DNA of 64,000 bases from Megaera sp965229545 (GCA_965229545.1 OZ245887.1:372001-436000), one strand, 5' to 3'; numbered from the stretch's first letter, positions 50,116 through 61,256 are shown. Numbers and translations are program-made. The notes: a model not told the origin generated them from the sequence alone.

Positions 50116-53100
50116 TTACTCAAGCGTTTTAGCTTCTTTAATTTCCGCAATATCTCTCAATGGATATCTTGGCTCAATTTTTAATACACCATCTTTCATA
50201 GCTTTTATTATAGCTTGCTTCAAAGCGTCGTATTTAACCTCATCCTCAATAATATGAGTAGGTACTTCAAAAACTAGCTCATCATGAACAGTATTGACTA
50301 AGTAACCTTTTAAATCATCAGGAAGAGCAAGCAATGTTTCAAGTAATACTTCCCCGCATGAACCCTGAACTGCCGTATTAATCTTCTCACAATAACCCTT
50401 ACTTACATCAGCAAAAAATCTTTTCCTACCTCCTTTGGTTAATGCGTAACCTCTTTTATTGCATCTTATCCTTTCTTCATCACACCAACGTTTTAAAATA
50501 GGATAAGTTTACCAGAATTTATTTTTAATAATTTCTGCTTCTTTTTCTATTAGCTCTATGCCATAATTATTTTCAGCAAGAATTACAAACTTTTTAGCTC
50601 CCATACCATACAAGAAACCGAAATTAGAGGCTTTAGCTTTTTGACGCTCGGATTTTATCCAATCTTTAGGTTGATTTGTAAAATCTTCTATAGTCATATT
50701 ATTTAATTTAGCAGCCATTAAAGCGTGTAAATCTATTCCATTATTAAAAATTACCTTTTCACCAGATTGAGCAGCAGCCATTCGTAGTTCTTGAGCTGCA
50801 AAATCTGCCTTGATAAACATATGGTCTTTACTCGCCTTAAAAATACGCCTAAATCTTGATCGTGGGAAATTCTGAACGTTAGGATTAACTGTTGCAAGTC
50901 TACCCGTTTCAGTCCCACAAATCTTAGCATTAATAGGTCACCTGTCATTTATAATATTATCTTCTACACCTCTGATAATATTATTGAGTAATGAATTGTA
51001 CTTACGGACTTGGTCTACAGTTTCTTGGGCTTGCCGAGATAAATTGTTTAAAGTCTCTTGTTTAGTTGTAATATTCTTTGCAGGAGTAATTATATCTTCA
51101 AATCCAAAATCGGTTAGTTTCTTTAATAACTCATCTCTTTTGCTTTCCGTCTCAATTCTTAACTGACTTAATGCTTCAACATCAACGGGCAACCCTCTCT
51201 TGCAGTACTCATCTATAATTAAACTTGCCTTAAGCATCCTCTCATATACAGGCTTATTTTTATCTTTGTACTTTTCCCATAATAAGTAGGTAGCCTTAGC
51301 ATCTTTAGCAGCGTATTCTAGTTGCTCCTCTGTTAATTCACCTGCCCAGTTGGATACTTGCATTACTTTCTTATTATTGTAAGTAATACCAGTCTTAGAA
51401 CTTAAATCACTCAAACCGCAACATCTATCAGAGGTAGCAGCATGGTAAGCTATCATTGAACAATTGAAGTCCTTTAAATAAGGCATAAACGATCTCTCAA
51501 AAGATGCGTTATGAGCAACAAAATTAATTTCTGATAAAACTATCTGCTCTTCTTCATTTATTGGCTCATCTATTACCTTAAATATAAAAACCCTATCTAC
51601 CATCGGATTATATATTTGTAATAAAGCTATTTTACTATTGGTTACTTTTAAGCCTGTTGTTTCAATGTCCAAACCATAGGTAATAGTTTTATCTAATCCC
51701 TTAAGATATTGCAAAAGATTTTGTCTTTCTAAAAAAACATAAATAATATTATTTTTCTTATTTATACTCTCTAAATTATCCGCTACAACGCTACATTTTT
51801 CTTCTATCCCTTTATATATAAGGCTTTCAGGCGTAGCGGATAAATTTTCTTTATCCTCTGCAATATTTTTTAAGCTAAAATTATCCGCTACAAAATGATT
51901 TTCCCCTAAGCACGTTGTAGCGGATTCTTTTATAGAAGCCAATTCTGTAACTGATACGTTTAAATTATCCGCTACGCCCACATCCCTTTCTATAACTGGC
52001 TTTGCAGGTTTTTGTAGCGTTGTAGCGGATAATTTGGTGGTACTATTAGAAGATATATAGTTATTATATCTTTTCCACGCATCTTCAAATTGGATTTTTT
52101 CATAAGCTTTAAGTACTTCTTCTCCAAATCTTACATTTTTGTTCTTAATCTTATATTCTTTCAATATTCTAGAAATTTGGCGTGCTGTAATGCTCTTATC
52201 GTTTCCTTTGAAATTATACGTTACCCAGCGACTTTCTTCATCTTCACAAAGAGCCTCTATTAATTCTTTAGTAGAAATTTCTGTAATATTCTTCTCTATA
52301 AATATTTTTTGAATATCCTGTAATAATTCGACTCCAACAGATGTTATATCTGTTTCATTCGGCGATAATGCTTGTGCAGCTTGGTATACCTTATTTATCC
52401 AATCTTTACCAGCCAGCTCCGCTATCGCTAGTAAAGGCTCCCAGTTATCCAACGCTCTGTCAGAAATATTTATATCCGCTGAAAAAGATGGACGGATATT
52501 TTTAATAATTCCTACGTTATCGTTAGCAAATCTTAAAAGATTACTACGAAGATTATCAAAAATTAAAGGGTTAGTATTTCTGATTTTTTCTATTATCTCA
52601 TGATTAAGCTTCCTTTTTAAAGATATTACTATTGAACGATCATTAATTGTATCAGGAACATCACCTATTACAGCTATCACCTTAGCTCCCCATGTGCTAA
52701 ATTGCTTGGGATTATGATCATCCCCAACATTTCTAATAACAAAGGCTGTAGGGCGAGTATGACCTGAATTAATAACACCTTTTAATTCTTCCGAAGCTTT
52801 TATAAAAGTGTCCGCTTCATCAATAATAAGGGTCGGCTTCCACGCATCTATAATGCGAAATAATGCCGCAGCACTAATATTAGAAGCAGAAAGAGGTTTA
52901 TATACAAGTTTTAACAAAATACTTAATAAAGTGGTTTTACCGCAACGTTTCTCAGGTGAAGAAATTACTAATATAGGTGCTATATCCATTACATCAATCA
53001 AATAAGTAAAAACGCAGCATAAAGCTAATGCCGTTGTTACATGCTCAGGAAGTACGGCATAACGTTTAAAAACTTCTTCTAATTCTTCTAAAAGCTTTTT

Positions 53101-53367
53101 TAATTCAACAGGATTAGAGAAAGGAGTAATAGAATCAAAAAAATCTGCATTATTTTGATTCTCGCAGTGTTTAGCTTTTATTGCCCGATCTAAAAATGCA
53201 ATAGCAACCCCTAACTTTTTTGCTGCTTCTTTTCTTTGTTGTCCATATTCAATATCTGAAAGTTTTGCTAATTCTGTTAATAATTTTTCTGTAGTAATAT
53301 TATCATTTGCAATTGATGTTTTAATACAATCTTCAACAAAAAACAGGACAAAACGCTCATCGTTCAT
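50116..53367 (-). pseudogene. Fusion of DUF3631-type ATPase/helicase, 3'-5' exonuclease and family A DNA polymerase; two in-frame stops
   Basis: A single frame of 1084 codons from ATG 53367 to 50116. Residues ~1-430: DUF3631-like ATPase with Walker A SSPEKRCGKTTLL (~140), Walker B LIIDEADTF (~182) and the arginine-rich NDRSIVISLKRK. Residues ~445-531: repetitive linker built of inverted repeats. Residues ~555-700: DnaQ/RNase D-like exonuclease, YGLDIETTGL, FVAHNASFERSFM, YAAKDAKATYLLW. From ~800: polymerase A motifs CGTETGRLATVNPNVQNFP, ADFAAQELRMAA (motif A), RQKAKASNFGFLYGMG (motif B) and VNTVHDELVFEV (motif C). TGA at 50938-50940 and TAA at 50506-50508 interrupt the polymerase part without changing frame. 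Replication gene of the tRNA-Ser element. The 809-codon part before TGA could still be made. Confidence 0.85.
51773..52035. repeat. Nested inverted repeats inside the helicase-polymerase linker
   Basis: Six copies of ATTATCCGCTAC or its complement alternate in orientation: plus-like at 51775, 51880 and 51964, complement at 51833, 51917 and 52022. The outermost pair extends to about 23 identical bases and the middle pairs to 12-14. On the coding strand they encode recurring LSAT and VADN residues. The reading frame stays open through all of them. Confidence 0.85.
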
Positions 53368-53391
53368 AGCTTGGCTAATTAGTTCTGCCGT

Positions 53392-54401
53392 CTAACCATC
53401 TGCTAAGCTATCAGCTAAATCGTAACCTTGCGGTACTTCCCCCTGACGTTCAATAATACTTGAATTTTCTATAGTGTATTTTCCTAATGTTTTTGGGTAT
53501 AAGAACCTAACATTACTAACTATTGAACTACATAATTCTTGTATTTTCTTAGTATAACTAATGCCTGCCTCATCATTATCAGGAGCAATAACAATATCTC
53601 TACCTTGAAGAACTGACCAATCACTTTTATTAGCCGATTTTGCTCCGCCGCTAGACGTTACCACAACAAAATCAGGAAAAAGTTGCTTTGCCGCATCAGC
53701 AGTTTTTTCACCCTCTACTATTAATACAGGGCTATCAGGTCTTAAAGCTAATTCAGATAGATTATACAACGGACGAACTAGAGGAAACTTACTCACCCAT
53801 TTCTTCTTTTGTACGTCATAAATATAAGGGACAAATTCTTTTTTAAGCTGATTATCCTTTGTGATATACCACCACACTACAAAAAATTCATCGGTATATT
53901 TATAATAGGCATAAGGTAAGCAATCAAACTTTTTATTATGACAAGCTACATCATTTTCACTAATATTAGGTACTATGATTTTTGTATCTTCAAGAATAGA
54001 ATCATCCTTTATTATTTTTTGTTCAGAAATGTTTAAATTCTCTTCGCTTAAAGCCTCTGATATGTTATAATTGCTTGTGCTTTCAGGTTATTTATAATTA
54101 TCTTTCATAGTACCCTCCCTACAAGTCTTAAGAGTTCTTTTGCAGCGGTCAGTTGATTGACACTTTTTATATAAGCGTACAAACTGATTATATCGCTGCC
54201 TTTATCGCCAGTTGCAAAATCCGCCCACTTATACGTTGTAGTATTAATTTTAAAACTTCCAAGATTTTTATCGTTTCTTGTTGGATTAAGAGCTATATAT
54301 TTGCTTCCTGCTGTTTTACCTACAGGTAATAATTGCCTTAATATTGCTTCTTCATAACCTTTAAGGAAGTTTTTAACTTGAGAGAAATTAATTTTGTTCA
54401 T
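53392..54401 (-). pseudogene. Toprim/primase-type protein, frameshift and nonsense
   Basis: N-terminal part 54105-54401 (MNKINFSQVKNFLKGYEEAI ... DKNLGSFKINTTTYKWADFA) resembles the CHC2-like start of phage/plasmid primases. After a frame change near 54115 and a TAA near 54090, the other frame is open down to 53392: KKFDCLPYAYYKYTDEFFVV, then the Toprim core PVLIVEGEKTADAAKQLFPD and GRDIVIAPDNDEAG (Glu and DxD acidic residues). Lies directly upstream of the ATPase-polymerase gene, 24 bp apart. Two lesions, so probably inactive. Confidence 0.78.
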
Positions 54402-54606
54402 GATTAACCTCCTCATTATTTAGGGTTGATATAAGATTGCGTATTTCTTCAACACGCCAAGCAGTAGTGCGTTTCCCAAGTTTAACAGATTGGGGAAAAC
54501 GTCCTGTTTTGACCCCTGCCCACCATGTAGACTTACCAACAGGAATTACTTTTAGGATATTAGAGAGACGAATAAAACCAGTCTCAGGTATTAAATAATT
54601 TTTCAT
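54388..54606 (-). CDS. AlpA-family excisionase/regulator
   Basis: 72 residues, a MerR/excisionase-like HTH: FIRLSNILKVIPVGKSTWWA followed by GVKTGRFPQSVKLGKRTTAW and RVEEIRNLI, the AlpA pattern. These proteins activate or direct excision of integrated elements with P4-type integrases. It overlaps the primase start by 14 bp. Intact. Confidence 0.88.
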   Translation of the reverse strand: MKNYLIPETGFIRLSNILKVIPVGKSTWWAGVKTGRFPQSVKLGKRTTAWRVEEIRNLISTLNNEEVNHEQN

Positions 54607-54650
54607 AAAATTACCTTTCTTTAAGTTTCGTTAAATATGGGGTAATCTTA

Positions 54651-55782
54651 TTACTCCGGCCTTTAAATATTGAACTAACATTAGAGAAATGATATAATGA
54701 TATTGTATCAAGAGTAATAACAAAATGTCTAATAAAAAATTATCACCAAGCGATCTCAAGATATTAAGAAAGAAAGCAGTGGAAGCAATAGTTATACATG
54801 GAATAAGCAAGAAACAAGCATCTATTACCTTTGGGTTTTCTAGGAGTTCTATATGGAAATATCTTAAAGAGTACAAAATTTATAAGGAAGAAAGCTTTCG
54901 CTATAAGAAGCGAGGAGTAAAGGTAGGAACAGGATCTAAAATCAGTAAAAATCAAGAAGAGGAATTAAAATCTAAAATTTTATCACATACACCTGATGAA
55001 TTGGGAATGGATTATACGTTATGGAATAGTAAAGTGGTACAAGAATATATAGAATCCAATTACCTTTATCAGTATAACAGGCGTTCTATAAGAAAAATTA
55101 TGAATAGATTGGGTTTTACGTCTCAAAAACCAATTAAATCAGCCTATCAACGTAATCCAGAGAAGATAAAAGAATGGTTAACAGTCACATATCCAGAAAT
55201 CAAGTCTCGTGCAATGAAAGAAAGTGCTAGAATTTATTGGGGAGATGAAATGGGGATACAATCAACAGATAATCGAGGTAAAACATATGGTCTTAAAGGC
55301 AAGACCCCAGCAATCAAGAGAAGTGGCTCAAGATTTAAATGTAATATGCTAGCTGCTATTAGTCCGCAAGGGTTTATGAACTGGATGGTATTTGAAGATA
55401 ATTTTACCAGCAAAAAGTGTATTGAATTTTTAGGTAGACTGATCAGACAAATTAAGCAGAAAATATTTTTGATATTAGATAATCATAGAGTGCATCACAG
55501 TAAAAAGGTAAAAGCTTATGTAGAAAGACATAAGGACAAGCTAGAATTGTTTTATTTACCATCATATTGTCCTGATATGAATCCACAAGAACTTGTAAAC
55601 CAAGATGTCAAAGCTAACTCCAATAATTTTCGAGTACTAAAATCAGTAAAAGATTTAACAATTAATGTACGGTCCTATTTAACACAAATTCAGTTTAATG
55701 GTATAAAAATTCAAAATTATTTTAAAAAGAAAGAAATAGCTTATGCTACTATATAATGTTCAATATTTAAAGGCCAGAGTAA
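54651..55782 (+). mobile_element. IS630-family element, copy F
   Basis: 1132 bp, TA flanks at 54649-54650 and 55783-55784. It sits 44 bp upstream of alpA, in the probable promoter region of the element's replication operon. Confidence 0.95.
54725..55756 (+). CDS. IS630 transposase, intact
   Basis: 343 residues, HTH plus complete DDE triad (WGDEMG, LILDNHRVHH, NPQELVNQD). With copy E, the best candidate for an active enzyme. Confidence 0.95.
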   Translation: MSNKKLSPSDLKILRKKAVEAIVIHGISKKQASITFGFSRSSIWKYLKEYKIYKEESFRYKKRGVKVGTGSKISKNQEEELKSKILSHTPDELGMDYTLWNSKVVQEYIESNYLYQYNRRSIRKIMNRLGFTSQKPIKSAYQRNPEKIKEWLTVTYPEIKSRAMKESARIYWGDEMGIQSTDNRGKTYGLKGKTPAIKRSGSRFKCNMLAAISPQGFMNWMVFEDNFTSKKCIEFLGRLIRQIKQKIFLILDNHRVHHSKKVKAYVERHKDKLELFYLPSYCPDMNPQELVNQDVKANSNNFRVLKSVKDLTINVRSYLTQIQFNGIKIQNYFKKKEIAYATI

Positions 55783-55939
55783 TATATAGTCTATTTATTA
55801 TGACACGTACGCTTTAGAGAAAAACGTACGATTTGTTCTTTATTATGTGCGTTTTAGCTTCTAAAGCTTTTTAGAATAAAGCTTTACTTGATATTGCAAT
55901 ATTATAATAAAAATAGAGAAAATCGCTTGAATTAGTGTT
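55783..55939. other. Intergenic region with small hairpins
   Basis: CGTACGCTTTAGAG with a matching CGTACG about 15 bases on, and AAGCTTTTTAGAATAAAGCTT near 55865, could form hairpins at the 3' end of the coiled-coil gene. No coding sequence. Confidence 0.35.
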
Positions 55940-56928
55940 TTATATCTTTTTTACTTTAAGAAGATTAATACTTTCTTTGATTTTATCTCCAATAGCATCT
56001 CTTTTTATCTTGATACCACTTGCATTTAGTTTTGCTAAATCTTCTTCGATTCTTGTAAATAATAATTCTTTTTTTTAATACTTGATTTATTTAAGACAGC
56101 TTCATTTGTCCAATTTTGCCAAATTTGCACTTGTTCCTCTCCATAATGCACTGCTAACATCCCCATTGCTAATTGCTTATAACTATTTAAGATTTTTGTA
56201 TTAGGCTTATCCAGCTCTAAAACTGCAACCTTTTTGTTTAGTTCTTCAATAATTGTAAGGAATTTGTCTTTTTCTATTTTGAGTTCTTGATTTTCAGCTT
56301 CTAATTTTTGATATTTTTTTTCTTTGTCTTGGGAATCATGATATTTCTCTATTAATTCTTCTATACCATCAGGTAATTTAATTTCTTTTTCTTTGCACCA
56401 TTTTAATACTTTTTGAGGTGGAACAAATAAAACATAATTATCATTTAGATAAATAGTTTCTGTATCAGTAATTTTTTTAAACTCAATCGCTAAATCTATT
56501 TGTTTTAGTTGTTCATTATAACCATTAATAATTGGATAATCTAAAATATACTCCTTTAAATTTTTTATATCTTCATACCTAAGACTACGAATTTTAAATA
56601 TTTCTTCTAATCTTTGTATTAAGCTGTTAAGGTTAATAGTCTTAGGATTCTTTCTTAATATTATTGACGTTGCTTCATCTAAAGTCCAACCAGCATTTTT
56701 ACAAAAATTATTTAGTACATCATCAGTTAAATTCTGTTGTTTATACCAACAATCAAAATTATTCATTTTGCTTAATACATAATCTAATTGCTTTTGACTG
56801 TAATAATACAAAAACTGCATTAAGTTTTTTTGCTTTGGTAACAATACAATTTGATGAGATTCAGCTTCATTGAGTGCAGGGTATATCTTGCGTAATATTT
56901 CTTTTGTCAGTATGTTAGATTCTTTCAT
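55940..56928 (-). pseudogene. Coiled-coil island protein, frameshift at A-run
   Basis: 297 codons from ATG 56928: MKESNILTKEILRKIYPALN ... LNSLIQRLEEIFKIRSLRYE, then a long coiled coil around residues 200-240 (YQKLEAENQELKIEKDKFLT). The frame ends at 56035 soon after a run of eight A; one base difference would continue it as ELLFTRIEEDLAKLNASGIK and INLLKVKKI to 55940, a better C-terminus. No domain recognised. Lies between alpA and the integrase on the same strand, so part of the integrative element. Truncation or slippage. Confidence 0.55.
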
Positions 56929-57655
56929 GATAAAATATGTTTTATCTACCTAATTAATTTATCTAAATAATTTCCCCACCATTGCATCATCTCTCTTCGC
57001 TCTGGTAGGTATTGAGCGTGATTATAGCTAGCTCTTACCTTATTACGTTCACAGTGAGCAAGCTGGCGTTCTATTACATCAGGTTTAAACCCATGTTCAT
57101 TTAAAACAGTTGAAGCAGTAGCTCTAAATCCATGTACAGTTGCTCGTAAATGATATTCCATTTTGAGCGGGCTGTTAAGTCGCTCAGATACTAGTAGGTG
57201 AAAGTCCTACCTCGGCAATTAGTGGTTTGGCCGAGTAGCTATGGCGTACATATGGATAGTGATTGAAATGCGGAAGCAACGCTGACTAACGTGTCCCCAG
57301 ACCCAAACCGTGGGAACGAGCAAATATACAGACCGTAACGAGAGTGAACCTTAGTAAGTCTCGTAAATGTTAGTCACACAAATATGTTGGGAGAGTGTGA
57401 TGTAGGGTGATTCCGCTGAGCCTTTAGAATGGGGGCGAAAGCCAGTGTTTACTAATGGATTAACCATTAACTGAAGTTAGTATAGGAATTCGGGATATAG
57501 AGGATGGTATGTATAGAAAGTATTTGAGGGAAACAGTCGAGACCTCACCCTGTCGCAGATAACTCACTGCGTAACGGAAAGTATAAGGCCGCCCGCTGAA
57601 ATCTGGAAGAAAGCAGGAATGAGGAGTCGGAGGAGTTCATAGTACCAGCAATGTA

Positions 57656-58787
57656 TTACTCCGGCCTTTAAATATTGAACTAACATTAGAGAAATGATAT
57701 AATGATATTGTATCAAGAGTAATAACAAAATGTCTAATAAAAAATTATCACCAAGCGATCTCAAGATATTAAGAAAGAAAGCAGTGGAAGCAATAGTTAT
57801 ACATGGAATAAGCAAGAAACAAGCATCTATTACCTTTGGGTTTTCTAGGAGTTCTATATGGAAATATCTTAAAGAGTACAAAATTTCTAAGGAAGAAAGC
57901 TTTCGCTATAAGAAGCGAGGAGTAAAGGTAGGAACAGGATCTAAAATCAGTAAAAATCAAGAAGAGGAATTAAAATCTAAAATTTTATCACATACACCTG
58001 ATGAATTGGGAATGGATTGTACGTTATGGAATAGTAAAGTGGTACAAGAATATATAGAATCCAATTACCTTTATCAGTATAACAGGCGTTCTATAAGAAA
58101 AATTATGAATAGATTGGGTTTTACGTCTCAAAAACCAATTAAATCAGCCTATCAACGTAATCCAGAGAAGATAAAAGCATGGTTAACAGTCACATATCCA
58201 GAAATCAAGTCTCGTGCAATGAAAGAAAGTGCTAGAATTTATTGGGGAGATGAAATGGGGATACAATCAACAGATAATCGAGGTAAAACATATGGTCTTA
58301 AAGGCAAGACCCCAGCAATCAAGAGAAGTGGTTCAAGATTTAAATGTAATATGCTAGCTGCTATTAGTCCGCAAGGGTTTATGAACTGGATGGTATTTGA
58401 AGATAATTTTACCAGCAAAAAGTGTATTGAATTTTTAGGTAGACTTATCAGACAAATTAAGCAGAAAATATTTTTGATATTAGATAATCATAGAGTGCAT
58501 CACAGTAAAAAGGTAAAAGCTTATGTAGAAAGACATAAGGACAAGCTAGAATTGTTTTATTTACCATCATATTGTCCTGATATGAATCCATAAGAACTTG
58601 TAAACCAAGATGTCAAAGCTAACTCCAATAATTTTCGAGTACTAAAATCAGTAAAAGATTTAACAATTAATGTACGGTCCTATTTAACACAAATTCAGTT
58701 TAATGGTATAAAAATTCAAAATTATTTTAAAAAGAAAGAAATAGCTTATGCTACTATATAATGTTCAATATTTAAAGGCCAGAGTAA
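57656..58787 (+). mobile_element. IS630-family element, copy G
   Basis: 1132 bp, TA at 57654-57655 and 58788-58789. The uninterrupted second intron reads CAATGTATAAGAC at this place, which directly proves the target and the TA duplication. Confidence 0.96.
57730..58761 (+). pseudogene. IS630 transposase with nonsense codon
   Basis: Open for 287 codons, then TAA replaces the Gln codon in NPQELVNQD (58591-58593), just before the catalytic Glu. The truncated protein would lack the third catalytic residue. Confidence 0.93.
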
Positions 58788-58858
58788 TATAAGACAACAA
58801 AACTTATACTAGGGAAGAGGCTCTACTTTAACTATGTTTATAATGAAAGAGGTATTAA

Positions 58859-60181
58859 GTGATTGTGAAAGCTATAAACACTCAAGAAAATATACGGGTA
58901 CTTCAGCGTAAACTTTACCAAGCTGCCAAAGTTAATCCAAGACGCAAATTTGGTGTGCTTTATGACAAGATGTATAGGCAAGATATTCTTATGCAATCTT
59001 GGAAGAAAGTAAAAGCGAATAAGGGAACACCAGGTGTAGATGAACAATCCATATCTTATATAGAAGAAGATATTGGAGTGGACGTCTTTCTAAACGAAAT
59101 TAAGGATAGCTTAATAAGCAAAACTTATAAGCCTGCCCCAGTAAAAAGGGTATATATCCTTAAATCTAATGGGAAACAAAGACCCATAGGTATACCTACA
59201 ATTGCAGATCGTGTAGTGCAAACATGTATGAAACTAGTTATTGAACCAATATTCGAAGCGGATTTTAAAGACTTCTCATATGGGTTTAGACCTAAGCGAA
59301 GTGCACATATGGCTCATAGAGAGATATATAAATATCTCAACTATGGATGCAGATATGTCATTGATGCAGATGTAAGTAACTATTTCGACACTATAACTCA
59401 TGACATACTTTTGAAGGCAATCAACAATAGAATTACTGATAACTCTATTGTTAGATTGATAAAACTCTGGTTGAAGGCGGGTGTAATGGAAGATATGCAA
59501 ATTAGAAAGCAAATAACGGGTACGCCGCAAGGTGGAGTTATTTCTCCGCTACTTGCAAACCTTTATTTACACTATCTGGATACAGCTTGGGAAGAAAAGG
59601 GGTTTAATAAGAAAGGGCATGACGCACATATTGTTCGCTATGCAGATGATTTTGTGGTGCTGTGCTCAAGAAGCCCCGATAAATACTTAAAGGAAGTAAA
59701 TAATGTTATGGAAAATCTAAAACTTGAACTGAATGTAGATAAAACGAAAGTGATTGATACAAGACATGAGAGCTTTGATTTTCTTGGATTCCGCTTTGTG
59801 AGACAAGCCTCAAAAAGAACAGGAAAACTCAAAACATATTACTATCCGACAAACCAAGCTATGAAAACTGTCAAAGAGAAAGTTCGAGAAACAGTAAGGA
59901 CAAGGCAACATTGGTTATTGCCTGAACTTATAGAAAAGAAACTAAACCCAATAATTAGGGGGTGGGCGAACTACTTCAAAGGTGGAAACTCTAGAGAACA
60001 CTTTAGGAGGATAGATAGGTACATTACAATGACACTATGTATAATATTGAGGAAGAAACATAAGAAACGAGCAAAAGGATGGAGAGACCATCCTCCTTCA
60101 TGGTTTTATAATAATCATGGTCTATACAAGTTGGCAGACCAAGTAATTGTAGGAAATGAGGCGTCAAGATATGCAAGATAA
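58859..60181 (+). CDS. ltrA: Group II intron reverse transcriptase/maturase
   Basis: 440 residues from GTG 58859 (GAGG ribosome-binding site upstream). Reverse transcriptase blocks: KANKGTPGVDEQSI, KSNGKQRPIGIPTIADRVVQ, SYGFRPKRSAH, VIDADVSNYFDTI, GTPQGGVISPLLANLYL and the catalytic HIVRYADDFVVLC (YADD). The maturase domain X follows (REHFRRIDRYITMTLCIILR, HPPSWFYNNHGLYKLADQV). No HNH endonuclease domain is visible, so mobility probably uses nascent DNA at replication forks. Intact, despite the IS630 just upstream of it that may uncouple it from intron transcription. Confidence 0.95.
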   Translation: MIVKAINTQENIRVLQRKLYQAAKVNPRRKFGVLYDKMYRQDILMQSWKKVKANKGTPGVDEQSISYIEEDIGVDVFLNEIKDSLISKTYKPAPVKRVYILKSNGKQRPIGIPTIADRVVQTCMKLVIEPIFEADFKDFSYGFRPKRSAHMAHREIYKYLNYGCRYVIDADVSNYFDTITHDILLKAINNRITDNSIVRLIKLWLKAGVMEDMQIRKQITGTPQGGVISPLLANLYLHYLDTAWEEKGFNKKGHDAHIVRYADDFVVLCSRSPDKYLKEVNNVMENLKLELNVDKTKVIDTRHESFDFLGFRFVRQASKRTGKLKTYYYPTNQAMKTVKEKVRETVRTRQHWLLPELIEKKLNPIIRGWANYFKGGNSREHFRRIDRYITMTLCIILRKKHKKRAKGWRDHPPSWFYNNHGLYKLADQVIVGNEASRYAR

Positions 60182-61256
60182 TTATGTGACTATAATGCAG
60201 TGGGTGAAAGTTATCGGAAAGCCGTGTAAGGGAAAACTTTACGCACGCTTTGACGAGAGGTCGCTGAGGAGATTACTTCAAATCAGAGACCTACTCTACA
60301 AAAATTGCATAAAGTAGGGTATTCTCGCTTATAAAAGTCATTGGCTTATTACGATTAGGAAAAAGATAATCTTTTTGCCCATTGATAATTTGTAATTCTT
60401 TTAATACATCTAAACTTTGAGTAGAAAGAGGGACTATATGCAATTCTCTCATTTTCATTCTCTCTGCTGGTATCCTCCATTCTTTCTTTTCAAAGTCTAT
60501 TTCTTCCCATCTAGCACCTCTTAATTTTCCCGTGCGTACAAACGTTAATAATAGAAATTTTATTGCCAGTTTAGTTTGTAATTCGCCGTCATATTCTTCT
60601 AACTTACTAAAAAACTCAGGTAACTCTTTTGCTTCAAGTCGTGAGTAGTTTTCTTTCTTTCTGGTTTTTAAAGCTCCTCTAAGGTCGGCAGATATATCCC
60701 TTTCTGCTCTTCCTGTAGCAACTGCATATCTAAATATTTGTCCGCAGGTTTGTAAAACTCTATGAGCTATATCAATTGCTCCTCTTGTTTCAATTAATCT
60801 CAAGACGGCAAGTAATTCAGGTGCTTTTATTTCATTAATCGGTCTTGAAGCAAGAATAGGGAATATATCAGCTTCTATTCTTCTAAGAACATAAATAGCA
60901 TGATGAACAGTCCATTTGTGCTTTTGATTGTTATGCCACTCAATAGCTATGCTTTTAAATGAGTTCTCGGCATTAACCAAATTTTTAAGCTTTTGTTCTT
61001 TCTTATGCTCTGATGGGTCAATATTATTTGTCAGTTGTTTTTTAGCAAGCAAGCATTTTTCTCTAGCTTCTGATAAGCCTATTACTGGATAAACTCCTAT
61101 TGATAAAAGCTTCTCTTTCCCTGCAAAGTAATATTTTAACCTCCAATACTTTTTGCCGTTGGGTTGAACTAAAAGATATAACCCTGATGAATCACTAAGT
61201 TTATATTGTTTATCTTTTGCTTTAGCGGTACGTACTGTGGTATCTGTCAGCGGCAT

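Larger units (their letters stand above)
57165..60299 (+). mobile_element. Group II intron, full length, with nested IS630
   Basis: Starts GAGCGGGCTGTTAAGTCGCT at 57165 and ends GACCTACTCTAC at 60299. 5' RNA domains are present (GTGAAAGTCCTACCTCGGC, and domain IV leading into the reverse transcriptase gene). Domain V hairpin lies near 60220 (AAGCCGTGTAAGGGAAAAC...) and domain VI follows. About 2.0 kb without the IS630. It is inserted antisense in the integrase gene. Confidence 0.92.
56946..61256 (-). pseudogene. int: P4-type tyrosine recombinase (integrase), split by a group II intron
   Basis: The N-terminal part (60300-61256) has the DUF4102-like arm-binding domain (LTDTTVRTAKAKDKQYKLSD, GLYLLVQPNGKKYWRLKYYF), the core-binding domain and the first catalytic region LLLTFVRTGKLRGARWEEID (Arg). 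The C-terminal part (56946-57164) has ATVHGFRATASTVLNE (HxxR) and VRASYNHAQYLPERREMMQW (Tyr). The exons join in frame once the insert is removed (LLYAIFKMEYHLRA). The intron lies in the opposite orientation, so RNA splicing cannot restore this gene. Positioned at the 3' end of tRNA-Ser, its likely attachment site. Confidence 0.92.

Noticed and set aside
58838..59047. Minus-strand frame MFIYTWCSLIRFYFLPRLHK, repeated at 63507
   Set aside because: Antisense to the intron reverse transcriptase start; appears twice only because the intron does.
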